DNA of 45,482 nt from Flavobacterium sp. MC2016-06 (GCF_009711165.2 NZ_WMID02000040.1:1-45482); one strand, 5' to 3'. Numbered from the stretch's first letter, positions 1 to 9,957 are shown. The notes: a model not told the origin generated them from the sequence alone. Numbers and translations: made by a program.

Positions 1-419
1 TACAAAACGGAATAACTTATTATGCTTCGCAAACTATTAATGCTTGCGAAAGTCAAAGATTAGCAGTTATGGTTTCTATTCAGAATACACCCTCTGTTCC
101 AAGAGGAAATACAAATCCACAGTTTTGTAAAAGTGAAAATGCTACGTTAGGCAATATTAGTCTTAATGGCCAAAACTTAAAATGGTATGATTCTAATTTT
201 TCTGCAGCAACTTTACCCAATAACACTTTTGTACAAAATAATACAACTTATTATGTATCACAAACTATAGGTTGCGAAAGTTACAGAATACCAGTTTTAG
301 TAAATGTGTATGATAGTGCTTTACCAATTGCCAATACACCTCAAACTTTTTGTATTGATGAAAATGCTGTTATCAATACGATTGCAGTTACGGGTCAAAG
401 TCTAAAATGGTACGATGCT
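1..419 (+). repeat. Direct repeat, copy 1 (identical to 4077-4495)
   Basis: Bases 1-419 match 4077-4495 without a mismatch when compared line by line. The match is cut by the window edge, so its left end is unknown. From base 420 the two copies still align without gaps to their stop codons but differ at many positions. Confidence 0.92.
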
Positions 420-1058
420 CCATCAGCAGGGAATATTTTAGCCAATACAACTACACTTGAAAATAAAACATATTATGTAACTCAAACTACTAATAATTGT
501 GAAAGTTTAAGACTAGCTATTACTATAAAAATTCAAGATACTCAGGTTCCGGTTGTTGAGCCAAATCAAAGTTTTTGTATACAGCAAAATGCGACAATAA
601 ATACGATCAAAATTTCTGGACAAGATATAAAATGGTATAATGCATTTGCAGCTGGATCAAAATTATCTGAATCAACTCCTCTAGAAAATGCAATTACTTA
701 TTATGCTTCGCAAACCATTAATAATTGTGAAAGCGAGAGAACTGCGATAAGAATACAAATATTAGAAGCTCTAACGACTGATTGCATTAATTTTGAAGAA
801 GAGCTTCCTTTTCCTAAATTTTTCACTCCAAACAATGACGGTTATAATGATACTTGGACTATTAATTTTGCTTATTTGGCTCCAAATTCATCAATTAAAA
901 TATTTGATCGTTACGGAAAGTTTATCAAAGAATTAAACCTAAATTCAGCTTGGGACGGAACTTATGTTAATCAAGACGAGCCTGCATCAGATTACTGGTT
1001 TACGGCAACTCGCTTAAACGGAATAGAATTTAGAAGTCATTTTAGCTTAAAACGTTAG
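1..1058 (+). CDS. T9SS type B sorting-domain protein, 3' part only
   Basis: The reading frame is open from base 3 and continues in from the left, so the gene is cut by the window edge; the first in-window ATG (69) is not the true start. Visible are about four and a half copies of a roughly 75-80-residue repeat, each with a Phe-Cys pair, a GQxxKWYD-like core and a (T)YY-(A/V)SQT-CES ending. A C-terminal domain of about 95 residues follows, beginning FPKFFTPNNDGYNDTW and ending HFSLKR. That domain is the CHU_C/T9SS type B sorting signal, so the protein should cross the outer membrane through the type IX system and be displayed or released. It aligns without gaps to the end of the next gene (offset 4076 bp). 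Surface adhesin or structural role is inferred. Confidence 0.85.
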   Translation, partial: QNGITYYASQTINACESQRLAVMVSIQNTPSVPRGNTNPQFCKSENATLGNISLNGQNLKWYDSNFSAATLPNNTFVQNNTTYYVSQTIGCESYRIPVLVNVYDSALPIANTPQTFCIDENAVINTIAVTGQSLKWYDAPSAGNILANTTTLENKTYYVTQTTNNCESLRLAITIKIQDTQVPVVEPNQSFCIQQNATINTIKISGQDIKWYNAFAAGSKLSESTPLENAITYYASQTINNCESERTAIRIQILEALTTDCINFEEELPFPKFFTPNNDGYNDTWTINFAYLAPNSSIKIFDRYGKFIKELNLNSAWDGTYVNQDEPASDYWFTATRLNGIEFRSHFSLKR

Positions 1059-1072
1059 AATAAAATATAATT

Positions 1073-4000
1073 ATGAAAAGAATTTTCCTTCTTTTATCCT
1101 TATTATTTTTCACTACAGTGTTTTCTCAAAACGCTAAACAATCTATTGGTTTTAAAGAAAATAAAGGCCAGATTATTGATCAAAAAGGTAAACCAAACAA
1201 TAATGTAAAATATTTATTAAACTCTGGAGGATTAAATGTTCAATTAAGAAAAAATGGATTTTCTTACGATGTTTATGAGGTTAAAAAGATACCGATAAAG
1301 CATTCGCAAACATCAAAAACGCTTCCGTACAAAGTTCCTGAGAAAGAAAATGAACCCGAATATAGTTTAGAATATACTTTTCATAGAATCGATATTGACT
1401 TTGTAAATTCAAATTCTAAAGTTGAATTAGTTACAAATCAAGAATCTAAAGATTTTGACAATTATTATAATATTCCAAACAAACCAGAAGGAATTGTAGG
1501 AGTTCATCAATACAAACAAATCACTTACAAAAATATTTATCCTAATATCGATGTTGTTTTTACAGTTCCGAATGATCCAACGAAAACAGTCGAATATAAT
1601 TTTATAGTTCATCCAAAAGGAAATTTTTCAGATATTCAATTAAAATTTAATGGTGCTGAAACGGAGCTGGTTGATAACAAAATCCAGATGAATGTTCGTT
1701 TTGGAAAAATGGAGGAAACACTTCCCGCAAGCTGGATTGAAGATGGAAATGTTAAAAAAGAAATTACAGTTAGCTATAAAAAAATAAAGAAAGATGTTTA
1801 TGGGTTTGATTCAGATCATTCTGTAGATGGAAAAACTGTTATAATTGATCCCGTACCTATTAGGCTTTGGGGAACTTATTATGGAGACAAATACCTTACT
1901 AATGAGCCAAACTCTATAAATTTAGATCATTTAGGAAATACTATTTTTACAGGATATACTGAAAATGCTAATGGAATTGCAACTTCAGGTTCTTTCCAAT
2001 CAAATGCAACTGGTAATATGGGTTTTTCTGCCTTTATGGTTAAATTAAATCCAAACGGGGTAAGAATCTGGGGAACATATTTGGGTGGATCGGGAATTCA
2101 AAGTGCCAAAATTAATTCTCTGGACCAGATTTACGTTGTTGGTTATGCTGATTCAGGATCGGTGCTTTCAACTCCCAATTCTTATAAGGAAATTGGAAAC
2201 TTTACTGATGGCTTATTAATGAAATTTGATTCAGATGGTCAGAGAATTTGGGGAACTTATTACGGAGGTCAAAATTTTGATAGAATAGATGCTATTTCTT
2301 TAGATAACAATGAAAACATTATAATATCTGGAGAAACCCATAGTCTTGATGGAATTGCAACTCCAGATGCATATCAAAAATCATTAAATGCATCCCCTGA
2401 TTTATATTCAGGTTTTTTTGCCAAATTTGATAAAGATGGAAATAGGCTTTATGGTAGTTATTTTCCAATTGTAATTAATTGCATTAGCATAGATCAAAGC
2501 AACAATGTTATTTTTGCTGGAAATCAATATATCGATGATTTTTCTAATTATTATCCTAATATTTCGACAACTGGAGCTTTTAAAACAACTCACAATTCAA
2601 CAGACGGTTTTTTAATTAAGTTTGACTCCAATTTTATAAAACTTTGGAGTACTTATTATGGTGGAGATAAAAGTGCAATCGACACATCGAAAAATTTAGA
2701 TTTAATACAAGGTATTGGAACTGATAATGCAAATAATATATATATAATTGGAACTACAAATAGTTTAAATGGCATTGCAACAAATGGAGCATATAAAGCT
2801 TCTCAAAATACTAATGGACAAGATGCTTTTATAGCTAAATTTAATCCTAATGGAGGTAGAATATGGGGAACTTATTTTGGAGGTAATTCTAATTTGTACA
2901 CTGATTCAGGTACAAACTGTTTCATTACGCCAGAAGGTACTATTTATTTAATTGGATATACAGATAGTCCTAATGATATCGCTACTGTAAATTCTTTCCA
3001 AAGTATTATTAACGGACTTGATAGTTATATTGCAAAATTTTCAACAAACGGAGAATTAAACTGGAGTACATATTATGGTGGAAAAGGAGGTGAATTTCTA
3101 AAGAGTATTAATTACAGGGATGGAAAAATTGTTGTTTCGGGTCGCGTCCTTTACGATGATTCAACTGATTTAAGCACACCTGGAACACACAAAGAAAATG
3201 GTGGTGGATTTATTGATATATTTCTTGCAGCATTCCAAGAATGCTTATCAAATCCTCAAATAACAAGTAACTCCCCAATCTGTATAGGAAATTCTTTAGA
3301 ACTAAAAGCTTCTGGAGGAACTAATTATGCTTGGACAGGACCAAATGGCTTCATATCTTCAGATCAAAATCCAATTATAACAAATACAACTGCATTAAAC
3401 AGTGGTGAATATAGCTGTACAATTACTGGAACTGGTGGCTGTGATGATACTAAAAAAATCACTGTTGTCATTGGCGATTATATTGCGCCAATTCCAAATT
3501 TAGCAACTCTACCAACAATAACTGGCGACTGTAACTTAACAATTACTACAACTCCAACAGCTACAGATGCGTGTGCAGGAGCAATTACAGGAACAACCAC
3601 AAACCCGCTATCGTATACTTTACCCGGAACTTATACTATTGTTTGGAATTATAATGATGGAAATGGAAATAATTCTACTCAAAATCAAACTGTTGTAATT
3701 AGCAGTCAGCCTTTACCAACTGCAAATTCTCCTCAAACATTTTGCAGTCTGCAAAATGCAACTTTAGGAAATATTGCTATTTCAGGACAAAACTTAAAAT
3801 GGTATGATGCCTTAACCGCTGGAACACTTTTGCCAAATACAACTTCGCTTCAAAATGATAAGATTTATTATGCTTCGCAGACTATCAATGGCTGTGAAAG
3901 TGATAGAATTCCTGTAACTATAAAAATTCAAGATACTCCTGCTCCAACTGGCGATGCCAATCAGCCATTTTGTACAGGACAAAATCCAACTTTGGAAAAT

Positions 4001-5134
4001 ATTGTCGTTGTCGGAGAAAGTATAAAATGGTATGATGCTCAAACAAACGGAAATCTTTTACCAAACAATGCTAATTTACAAAACGGAATAACTTATTATG
4101 CTTCGCAAACTATTAATGCTTGCGAAAGTCAAAGATTAGCAGTTATGGTTTCTATTCAGAATACACCCTCTGTTCCAAGAGGAAATACAAATCCACAGTT
4201 TTGTAAAAGTGAAAATGCTACGTTAGGCAATATTAGTCTTAATGGCCAAAACTTAAAATGGTATGATTCTAATTTTTCTGCAGCAACTTTACCCAATAAC
4301 ACTTTTGTACAAAATAATACAACTTATTATGTATCACAAACTATAGGTTGCGAAAGTTACAGAATACCAGTTTTAGTAAATGTGTATGATAGTGCTTTAC
4401 CAATTGCCAATACACCTCAAACTTTTTGTATTGATGAAAATGCTGTTATCAATACGATTGCAGTTACGGGTCAAAGTCTAAAATGGTACGATGCTTCAAC
4501 AGGAGGAAATATTTTAGCCAATACAACAGTTCTTGAAAATGGGACCTATTATGTAACACAAACTAATAATAATTGTGAAAGCCAAAGATTAGCCATTGTT
4601 ATAAAAATACAAGATACACAAACACCAACAGCTCAGTCCAATCAGATTTTTTGTGTACAGGAAAATGCGACAATAAAAGATATTCAGATTTCTGGACAAG
4701 ATATAAAATGGTACAATACATTTACAGCTGGGTCAAAATTATCTGAATCAACTCCGCTAGAAAACGGGATTACTTATTATGCTTCTCAAACCATTAATAA
4801 TTGTGATAGTGAAAGAACTGCGGTAAGAATTCAAATTCTTGAAGCAACAACCGGTGCTTGTATTAATTATGAAGACGAACTCCCTTTTCCTAAATTCTTT
4901 ACACCAAATAATGATGGTTATAATGATACTTGGACGATCAATTCTGCTTATTTAGCTCCAAATTCATCCATTAGAATATTTGATCGTTATGGTAAATTTA
5001 TCAAAGAATTAGCGCTAAATACTGCTTGGGATGGAACTTATATCGGTCAAGACGAACCTTCTTCTGATTATTGGTTTACGGTAATTCGTTTAAACGGAAT
5101 AGAATTTAGAGGTCATTTTAGTTTAAAGCGTTAG
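1073..5134 (+). CDS. Large secreted SBBP-repeat protein with T9SS type B domain
   Basis: 1353 residues. It has an N-terminal signal peptide (MKRIFLLLSLLFFTTVFSQ), then a region resembling the DUF7948 domain that precedes SBBP repeats (about 20-250). About 260-690 holds repeated blades with a WGTYYGG-type motif and LDxxGNxxxxG spacing, typical of a beta-propeller. An Ig-like domain lies near 740-800 and a HYR/PKD-like domain near 805-877. Five roughly 75-residue KWYD/YYASQT repeats cover about 880-1257, and a type B sorting domain (FFTPNNDGYNDTW) forms the last 95 residues. It starts 14 bp after the previous stop, on the same strand, and is its paralogue. Export through T9SS and surface display follow from the family; adhesion is inferred. 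The ATG at 1073 is supported by the signal peptide directly behind it. Confidence 0.9.
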   Translation: MKRIFLLLSLLFFTTVFSQNAKQSIGFKENKGQIIDQKGKPNNNVKYLLNSGGLNVQLRKNGFSYDVYEVKKIPIKHSQTSKTLPYKVPEKENEPEYSLEYTFHRIDIDFVNSNSKVELVTNQESKDFDNYYNIPNKPEGIVGVHQYKQITYKNIYPNIDVVFTVPNDPTKTVEYNFIVHPKGNFSDIQLKFNGAETELVDNKIQMNVRFGKMEETLPASWIEDGNVKKEITVSYKKIKKDVYGFDSDHSVDGKTVIIDPVPIRLWGTYYGDKYLTNEPNSINLDHLGNTIFTGYTENANGIATSGSFQSNATGNMGFSAFMVKLNPNGVRIWGTYLGGSGIQSAKINSLDQIYVVGYADSGSVLSTPNSYKEIGNFTDGLLMKFDSDGQRIWGTYYGGQNFDRIDAISLDNNENIIISGETHSLDGIATPDAYQKSLNASPDLYSGFFAKFDKDGNRLYGSYFPIVINCISIDQSNNVIFAGNQYIDDFSNYYPNISTTGAFKTTHNSTDGFLIKFDSNFIKLWSTYYGGDKSAIDTSKNLDLIQGIGTDNANNIYIIGTTNSLNGIATNGAYKASQNTNGQDAFIAKFNPNGGRIWGTYFGGNSNLYTDSGTNCFITPEGTIYLIGYTDSPNDIATVNSFQSIINGLDSYIAKFSTNGELNWSTYYGGKGGEFLKSINYRDGKIVVSGRVLYDDSTDLSTPGTHKENGGGFIDIFLAAFQECLSNPQITSNSPICIGNSLELKASGGTNYAWTGPNGFISSDQNPIITNTTALNSGEYSCTITGTGGCDDTKKITVVIGDYIAPIPNLATLPTITGDCNLTITTTPTATDACAGAITGTTTNPLSYTLPGTYTIVWNYNDGNGNNSTQNQTVVISSQPLPTANSPQTFCSLQNATLGNIAISGQNLKWYDALTAGTLLPNTTSLQNDKIYYASQTINGCESDRIPVTIKIQDTPAPTGDANQPFCTGQNPTLENIVVVGESIKWYDAQTNGNLLPNNANLQNGITYYASQTINACESQRLAVMVSIQNTPSVPRGNTNPQFCKSENATLGNISLNGQNLKWYDSNFSAATLPNNTFVQNNTTYYVSQTIGCESYRIPVLVNVYDSALPIANTPQTFCIDENAVINTIAVTGQSLKWYDASTGGNILANTTVLENGTYYVTQTNNNCESQRLAIVIKIQDTQTPTAQSNQIFCVQENATIKDIQISGQDIKWYNTFTAGSKLSESTPLENGITYYASQTINNCDSERTAVRIQILEATTGACINYEDELPFPKFFTPNNDGYNDTWTINSAYLAPNSSIRIFDRYGKFIKELALNTAWDGTYIGQDEPSSDYWFTVIRLNGIEFRGHFSLKR
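4077..4495 (+). repeat. Direct repeat, copy 2 (identical to 1-419)
   Basis: Second copy of the 419-bp identical block. It lies inside the KWYD repeat region of the 1353-residue protein, and identity ends abruptly at 4495/4496. Confidence 0.92.
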
Positions 5135-5138
5135 AAAT

Positions 5139-5177
5139 AAAAAAGGTCGTCAGAAAAATTTCTAGACGACCTTTTTT
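5139..5177. terminator. Bidirectional terminator between convergent genes
   Basis: A perfect 13-bp stem, AAAAAAGGTCGTC (5139-5151) with GACGACCTTTTTT (5165-5177). The loop can pair further. A and T runs at the two ends let it work for the plus-strand T9SS gene and the minus-strand transporter that converge here. Confidence 0.9.
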
Positions 5178-5195
5178 ATTGTTTTAAAAGCTCAT

Positions 5196-6473
5196 TTAAA
5201 ATTTATGCTCCTCTCTACTAATTGCCAGCAGAGCAAATAAAGAAATACAAGCCGCTATAATCAAATAAAAACCTACATAAGCTACACTATAAGTAGATGC
5301 CAGCCAAATGGCAATCATTGGAGCAAAAGCTGCTCCTAAAATTCCAGCCATATTAAAGGTCAAAGAAGCTCCAGAATAACGAACATTCGTAGGAAATAAT
5401 TCAGATAAAAATGTTCCTAAAGGACCATAAGTAAATCCCATTAAAGCCATTCCGATACAGGCAAAAATAGTAACTAAAACTATATTTCCTGATTTTAAAA
5501 AGAATGGGAAGAAAAAACCAAAAATCGCTATAGCAATCGTAGCAATAATAAGCATTTTACGACGCCCGATTTTATCGGCCACAACTGCAGATACTGGAAT
5601 AAAAAGTGCAAAAAACAATACAGAAAACAACTGTATTAATAAACCATCTCTTCTAACAAAACCTAAGTTAGAAGTTGCCCAGCTTAATGTAAATACTGTC
5701 ATTAGGTAAAATACTAAGAATGTAGTAATCGCAGCAAATGTTCCAAAAATTAATTGATTTTTATAGGATTTAATTAATGTGAAAAATGGAACTTTTACCT
5801 CTTCATGTTCATTTTTTGAATTTTCGAAAGAAGGTGTTTCTGTAATTTTAGTCCTGATATAAAATCCAACTATAACCAAAAGTGAACTTGCAATAAAAGG
5901 AATTCTCCAGCCATAATCCATAAAATCTTCACTGCTCATAGAGTCCGTTAACAGCAAGAAAGTTCCTCCAGAAAGTAACAACCCAATTGGCGCACCCAAT
6001 TGCGGAAACATACCATACCAAGCACGTTTGTTTGGCGGTGCATTTTCTATGGCCAGCAAAACAGCTCCGCCCCATTCACCACCTAATCCAACGCCTTGAC
6101 CAAATCGGCATAACATCAATAATAAAGGAGCGGCAACACCAATACTTGCGTAGTCTGGTAAAAAACCTATGGTAACAGTAGAAATTCCCATAGTCAATAA
6201 AGCCGCAACTAAAGTAAACTTACGCCCGATTTTATCTCCATAATGTCCAAAAAATGCTGAACCCAAAGGACGCGATAAGAAGGCAATCGAAAAAGTTGCT
6301 AACGATTCTAAAGTTGCAATAGTCGAATTAGATCCCGGAAAAAACAATTGCGGAAAAACCAATACAGCAGCATTAGCATAAATATAAAAGTCAAAAAATT
6401 CGATTGTAGTTCCAATCAAACTGCCAAAAAGAATATGTTTTAAGGAGTTCTTCTTATTCGGGTTATTTTTCAT
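5196..6473 (-). CDS. MFS transporter, MHS (metabolite:H+ symporter) type
   Basis: 425 residues with about 12 hydrophobic segments. The N-terminal GTTIEFFDFYIYANAAVL stretch and the loop-2/3 motif FFGHYGDKIGRK are typical of MHS-family proton symporters (ProP/YhjE/shikimate relatives). The GQGVGLGGEWGGAVLL stretch in helix 4-5 is also a hallmark, as is a second DKIGRRK signature in the second half. It should import a small organic acid or osmolyte with protons across the inner membrane; the substrate cannot be read from sequence. It is transcribed alone, convergent with the T9SS gene and divergent from bshC. Confidence 0.9.
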   Translation of the reverse strand: MKNNPNKKNSLKHILFGSLIGTTIEFFDFYIYANAAVLVFPQLFFPGSNSTIATLESLATFSIAFLSRPLGSAFFGHYGDKIGRKFTLVAALLTMGISTVTIGFLPDYASIGVAAPLLLMLCRFGQGVGLGGEWGGAVLLAIENAPPNKRAWYGMFPQLGAPIGLLLSGGTFLLLTDSMSSEDFMDYGWRIPFIASSLLVIVGFYIRTKITETPSFENSKNEHEEVKVPFFTLIKSYKNQLIFGTFAAITTFLVFYLMTVFTLSWATSNLGFVRRDGLLIQLFSVLFFALFIPVSAVVADKIGRRKMLIIATIAIAIFGFFFPFFLKSGNIVLVTIFACIGMALMGFTYGPLGTFLSELFPTNVRYSGASLTFNMAGILGAAFAPMIAIWLASTYSVAYVGFYLIIAACISLFALLAISREEHKF

Positions 6474-6790
6474 GATATTTTGATATGATTTTTTTTAAGA
6501 AAATAGGGTATAAAAATGAATCTATTTTCTGAAAGTAGCAAATATTTATCTGTTAAAATAATTGATCATTGTGAAAATCTCAGAAATAAAAAAAGCTTTC
6601 ACTTCCTAGAGCAATTTCTCATTTTTGTTTAATAGAATCTCACTATCTATATTTTTACCAACCAAAATAAACCTCTAATAATCAGTATTTTATTTTAAAA
6701 AATAAAAATCGAATCATAAGCAATCGTTAAAAGCGATTTTAACTGTTTATTTTCATTAAATTTACAGCTATCAAAAATAAACCTAAAATT
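6474..6790. other. AT-rich divergent intergenic region, transporter / bshC
   Basis: 317 bp that must carry both promoters. A TAAATTTA stretch at 6757-6764 is one base from the TAnnTTTG -7 consensus and suits bshC. A short AATCG/CGATT hairpin lies near 6722-6738. No ORF, RNA gene or clear operator was recognised. Confidence 0.5.
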
Positions 6791-8380
6791 ATGCCTACCG
6801 ACTGTATCAGCTACCAAAACTCAGGATATTTCTCTACTTTGATACATGATTATTTAGACCAAAAATCGGATTTAAAACCGCTATATAATAATTTCCCGAC
6901 GCTCGAAAACTTTGAAAAGCAAATTATTGAAAAAAAGCAAAATTTCAATAATGCAAATAGAATTCCTTTGGTTTCAGTTTTAAAAGAACAATATACTGCA
7001 ATTGAAATTTCAGATTTAACGAAACAAAATATTGAACTTTTAGCGCACGAAAATACGTTTACAGTTACAACTGGACATCAATTAAATCTTTTTAGCGGGC
7101 CTTTATATTTTCTTTATAAAATTATTTCAACAATAAATCTTACCAAAGAATTAAAATCAAAATATCCTGCATACAATTTTGTTCCCATTTATTGGATGGC
7201 GACTGAAGATCATGATTTTGAAGAAATCAATTATTTTAATTTTAAAGGAAAAAAATTCAGATGGAATACCGAAAGTAATGGTCCCGTTGGAAGACTTTCT
7301 ACAGAAGGATTAGCTGAATTTTTCGAAATCTATGCTTTAGAATTAGGTTCAAGCACCAATGCCAATACTTTAAAAAAACTCTTTGAAGAAGCTTATTTAA
7401 AACATGATAACCTTGCCGATGCAACTCGTTTTCTAGCAAATGGTTTATTTGCTGCTCAAGGTTTAGTAATTATAGATGCTGATAACGCCGATTTAAAACG
7501 TGCTTTTATTTCTTATGCTAAAGAAGAATTGTTAGAACAGACTTCGTTTAAAACAGTTCAGGAAACTATTGCAAAACTAAAAGATTATACCGTTCAGGTA
7601 AATCCTCGTGAAATTAATTTATTTTATATTGAAGATAATTTACGCGAACGTATTGTTTTTGAGAATGACAAATTCATTGTAAACAACACCAAAACTTCAT
7701 TTACTCAAGACGAAATTCTAACCTTATTAGAAAACAATCCTGAAAAATTCAGCCCAAATGTAATTATGCGTCCGTTGTATCAGGAAATTATTTTACCAAA
7801 TTTATGCTACATTGGCGGAGGAGGAGAAATTGCTTATTGGCTTGAATTAAAAGCTTTCTTTGATGCGGTGAATATTACTTTTCCAATAATTTTAGTTCGA
7901 AATTCAGTATTGCTATCAACCGAAAAACAAATAAAAAAAGCAGATCAATTGGGTTTAAGCTGGAAAGATTTATTTACCAAACCAGCCGATTTAGTAAATG
8001 CGATAACACATAAAATTTCTGAATTCCCAATTGACTTAACACCTCAAAAAGAAATCCTTGAAAAACAATTTCAATATTTATTTGAATTAGCTCAAAAAAC
8101 CGACAAATCATTTACTGGAGCTGTAAAAGCGCAGGAAGTAAAACAAACAAAAGGTTTAGGGAATTTAGAGAAGCGTTTGCTTAAAGCGCAAAAAAGAAAA
8201 TTAAGCGATCAGTTAGAACGCGTTATAGATTTGCAATGCGAATTATTTCCCAATAATAGTTTACAAGAACGCCAAGCCAATTTTTCTGAATTCTATTTAG
8301 AAAAAGGCGAACAATTAATTCCATTATTAACTCAAAAATTGAGACCTTTAGAAACTAATTTTTCAATCATAACAATATAA
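6791..8380 (+). CDS. bshC: Putative cysteine ligase BshC (bacillithiol synthesis)
   Basis: 529 residues, the usual BshC length. BshC joins cysteine to glucosaminyl-malate, the last step of bacillithiol synthesis in the cytoplasm. Family hallmarks seen: the VTTGHQLNLFSGPLYFLYKI block near residues 95-114, WMATEDHDFEE, LFIIDAD-like VIIDADNAD, and NLCYIGGGGEIAYWLELK in the middle, with a coiled-coil-rich C-terminal third (KRLLKAQKRK). The assignment rests on these conserved blocks. bshA and bshB are not in the window, so the pathway must be completed elsewhere. ATG 6791 is the only sensible start. Confidence 0.93.
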   Translation: MPTDCISYQNSGYFSTLIHDYLDQKSDLKPLYNNFPTLENFEKQIIEKKQNFNNANRIPLVSVLKEQYTAIEISDLTKQNIELLAHENTFTVTTGHQLNLFSGPLYFLYKIISTINLTKELKSKYPAYNFVPIYWMATEDHDFEEINYFNFKGKKFRWNTESNGPVGRLSTEGLAEFFEIYALELGSSTNANTLKKLFEEAYLKHDNLADATRFLANGLFAAQGLVIIDADNADLKRAFISYAKEELLEQTSFKTVQETIAKLKDYTVQVNPREINLFYIEDNLRERIVFENDKFIVNNTKTSFTQDEILTLLENNPEKFSPNVIMRPLYQEIILPNLCYIGGGGEIAYWLELKAFFDAVNITFPIILVRNSVLLSTEKQIKKADQLGLSWKDLFTKPADLVNAITHKISEFPIDLTPQKEILEKQFQYLFELAQKTDKSFTGAVKAQEVKQTKGLGNLEKRLLKAQKRKLSDQLERVIDLQCELFPNNSLQERQANFSEFYLEKGEQLIPLLTQKLRPLETNFSIITI

Positions 8381-8395
8381 AATCATACAATACAG

Positions 8396-8439
8396 CAATA
8401 ATTTCAAGGTAAAATAACCACCTGATCTTGAAATTATTG
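8396..8439 (+). terminator. Hairpin after bshC
   Basis: A perfect 13-bp inverted repeat, CAATAATTTCAAG (8396-8408) with CTTGAAATTATTG (8427-8439), loop 18 nt, followed by a short T-rich stretch. Likely the bshC transcript end. Confidence 0.6.
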
Positions 8440-8498
8440 TTTCTTAAACCAAATAGCGGCTTTTAAAATTTATTAACTAACCAATTTACCCAAAATCA

Positions 8499-9770
8499 AT
8501 GGTAAAAGAACGCTTAATTTCGCTAGATGTCTTTCGTGGACTCACTATTTTATTAATGACAATTGTCAACAATCCTGGAGATTGGGGACATGTTTTCCCA
8601 CCGCTTTTACATGCTGAATGGAATGGTTGCACGCCAACCGATTTAGTTTTTCCTTTTTTTATTTTTATAATGGGAGTTGCAGTTCCGCTTGCAATGCCAG
8701 ATAAAAAATATGACAATACTACTTTCGGTAAAATTCTAGTACGTTCATTACGAATGTTATGTTTAGGCATTTTCTTCAATTTCTTTGCAAAAATACAGCT
8801 TTTCGGACTAGAAGGAATTCCACTTCTTATCGGAAGATTAATTATAACAATTGCTGTTGGATATGCTCTAATGGGTAATTTTAGCTCTAAACTAAAAAAT
8901 ATCTTCGCTTTCTCAATATTACTTATTTATCTATTTTTAGCGTATAGCGGCATCGAAGCTTACCAAAATGTACGTCTTCCGGGCGTTTTACAACGTATTG
9001 CAATTGTGTATTTTGTGGTTTCATTATTGTATTTAAAAACGTCTCAAAGAACACAAATTATAACTGGAGTTATTTTACTATTAGGATATTGGGCAATTAT
9101 GACTTTGATTCCTGTACCCGGAATTGGTGAAGCTAATCTAGAAAAAGGAACAAATTTAGCTTCTTGGGTAGACAGTGTTTTACTAAAAGGACATATGTAT
9201 CGCGAAACGATTACTTGGGATCCAGAAGGGATTTTAAGTACAATTCCGTCTATTGTAAACGGAATTATCGGTTTGTTAATCGGGCAGATATTGCAGCTAA
9301 AAATTTCTAAAAAAGAGATTGCCTTAAAAATGGCAGTAGTCGGAATTGCATTGATTATAGTTGGTTTTATTTGGAATATTGTTTTCCCAATAAACAAATC
9401 AATCTGGACAAGCAGTTATGTAATATTCACAACTGGATTAGGCACAACTTGTCTTTCTATTTTATACTATGTAATTGATATTGCCGAATATAAAAAAGGA
9501 TTCAAACTCTTTTTAATCTGGGGCGTAAACCCAATGATTGTATTTTTTGCTTCACAAATTATTCCGCAGGCACTCGTAATGATTCAGTTTGAAAATCCAC
9601 ATAAAACTGGCGAACAAATTAATCTTCTAAATTATCTATACAAATTCGGAATTGCACCATTTTTCAACAATCCAATGATGGCTTCTTTTGCCGGCGCATT
9701 GGTTTATGTGGGAATCTGGACTTTTATTTTATGGATATTCTACAAAAACAAACTCATTTTTAAAGTTTAG
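8499..9770 (+). CDS. Heparan-alpha-glucosaminide acetyltransferase-like membrane protein
   Basis: 423 residues, about ten membrane helices. The opening RLISLDVFRGLTILLM and the PTDLVFPFFIFIMGVAVPL stretch near residues 48-66 mark the DUF5009/HGSNAT-like (YeiB-related) acyltransferase family. GVLQRIAIVYFVV and WDPEGILSTIPSI are further conserved blocks. Members are thought to carry acetyl groups across the inner membrane to sugar amines; the substrate here is unknown, with cell-wall or glycan amino sugars a guess. A second, diverged member lies at 23183-24367. Single-gene unit between the bshC hairpin and ndk. Confidence 0.85.
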   Translation: MVKERLISLDVFRGLTILLMTIVNNPGDWGHVFPPLLHAEWNGCTPTDLVFPFFIFIMGVAVPLAMPDKKYDNTTFGKILVRSLRMLCLGIFFNFFAKIQLFGLEGIPLLIGRLIITIAVGYALMGNFSSKLKNIFAFSILLIYLFLAYSGIEAYQNVRLPGVLQRIAIVYFVVSLLYLKTSQRTQIITGVILLLGYWAIMTLIPVPGIGEANLEKGTNLASWVDSVLLKGHMYRETITWDPEGILSTIPSIVNGIIGLLIGQILQLKISKKEIALKMAVVGIALIIVGFIWNIVFPINKSIWTSSYVIFTTGLGTTCLSILYYVIDIAEYKKGFKLFLIWGVNPMIVFFASQIIPQALVMIQFENPHKTGEQINLLNYLYKFGIAPFFNNPMMASFAGALVYVGIWTFILWIFYKNKLIFKV

Positions 9771-9779
9771 CAAAAGTTT

Positions 9780-9853
9780 TTAAACCATATAAGTTCATTT
9801 GAGTAAATCCCGAAAAGCAGACTTAAATTACTTATATAACTTATATGGTTTAA
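9780..9853. repeat. 16-bp perfect inverted repeat, 42-bp spacer
   Basis: TTAAACCATATAAGTT (9780-9795) is the exact reverse complement of 9838-9853. It begins 10 bp after the acyltransferase stop and ends upstream of the ndk promoter. The long loop and absence of a U-tract argue against a simple terminator. Confidence 0.75.
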
Positions 9854-9924
9854 CTTTTATATATATTCTTACTATTAAAGATGTTTTAATTGTGAATTTA
9901 TTAAAATCAATTGATAAAAAAGTA

Positions 9925-9932
9925 TACTTTTG
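9925..9932 (+). promoter_or_regulatory. -7 element of ndk
   Basis: TACTTTTG fits the Bacteroidota TAnnTTTG consensus and lies 25 bp before the ndk ATG, implying a leader of about 20 nt. A TTG at the usual -33 spacing is not clear. Confidence 0.6.
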
Positions 9933-9957
9933 CACAAAATTAAAAATTTACAATAAA

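Noticed and set aside
9799..9957. N-terminal extension of Ndk
   Set aside because: The extra 53 codons carry the promoter, have no Ndk similarity, and ATG 9958 gives the usual 139-residue protein.
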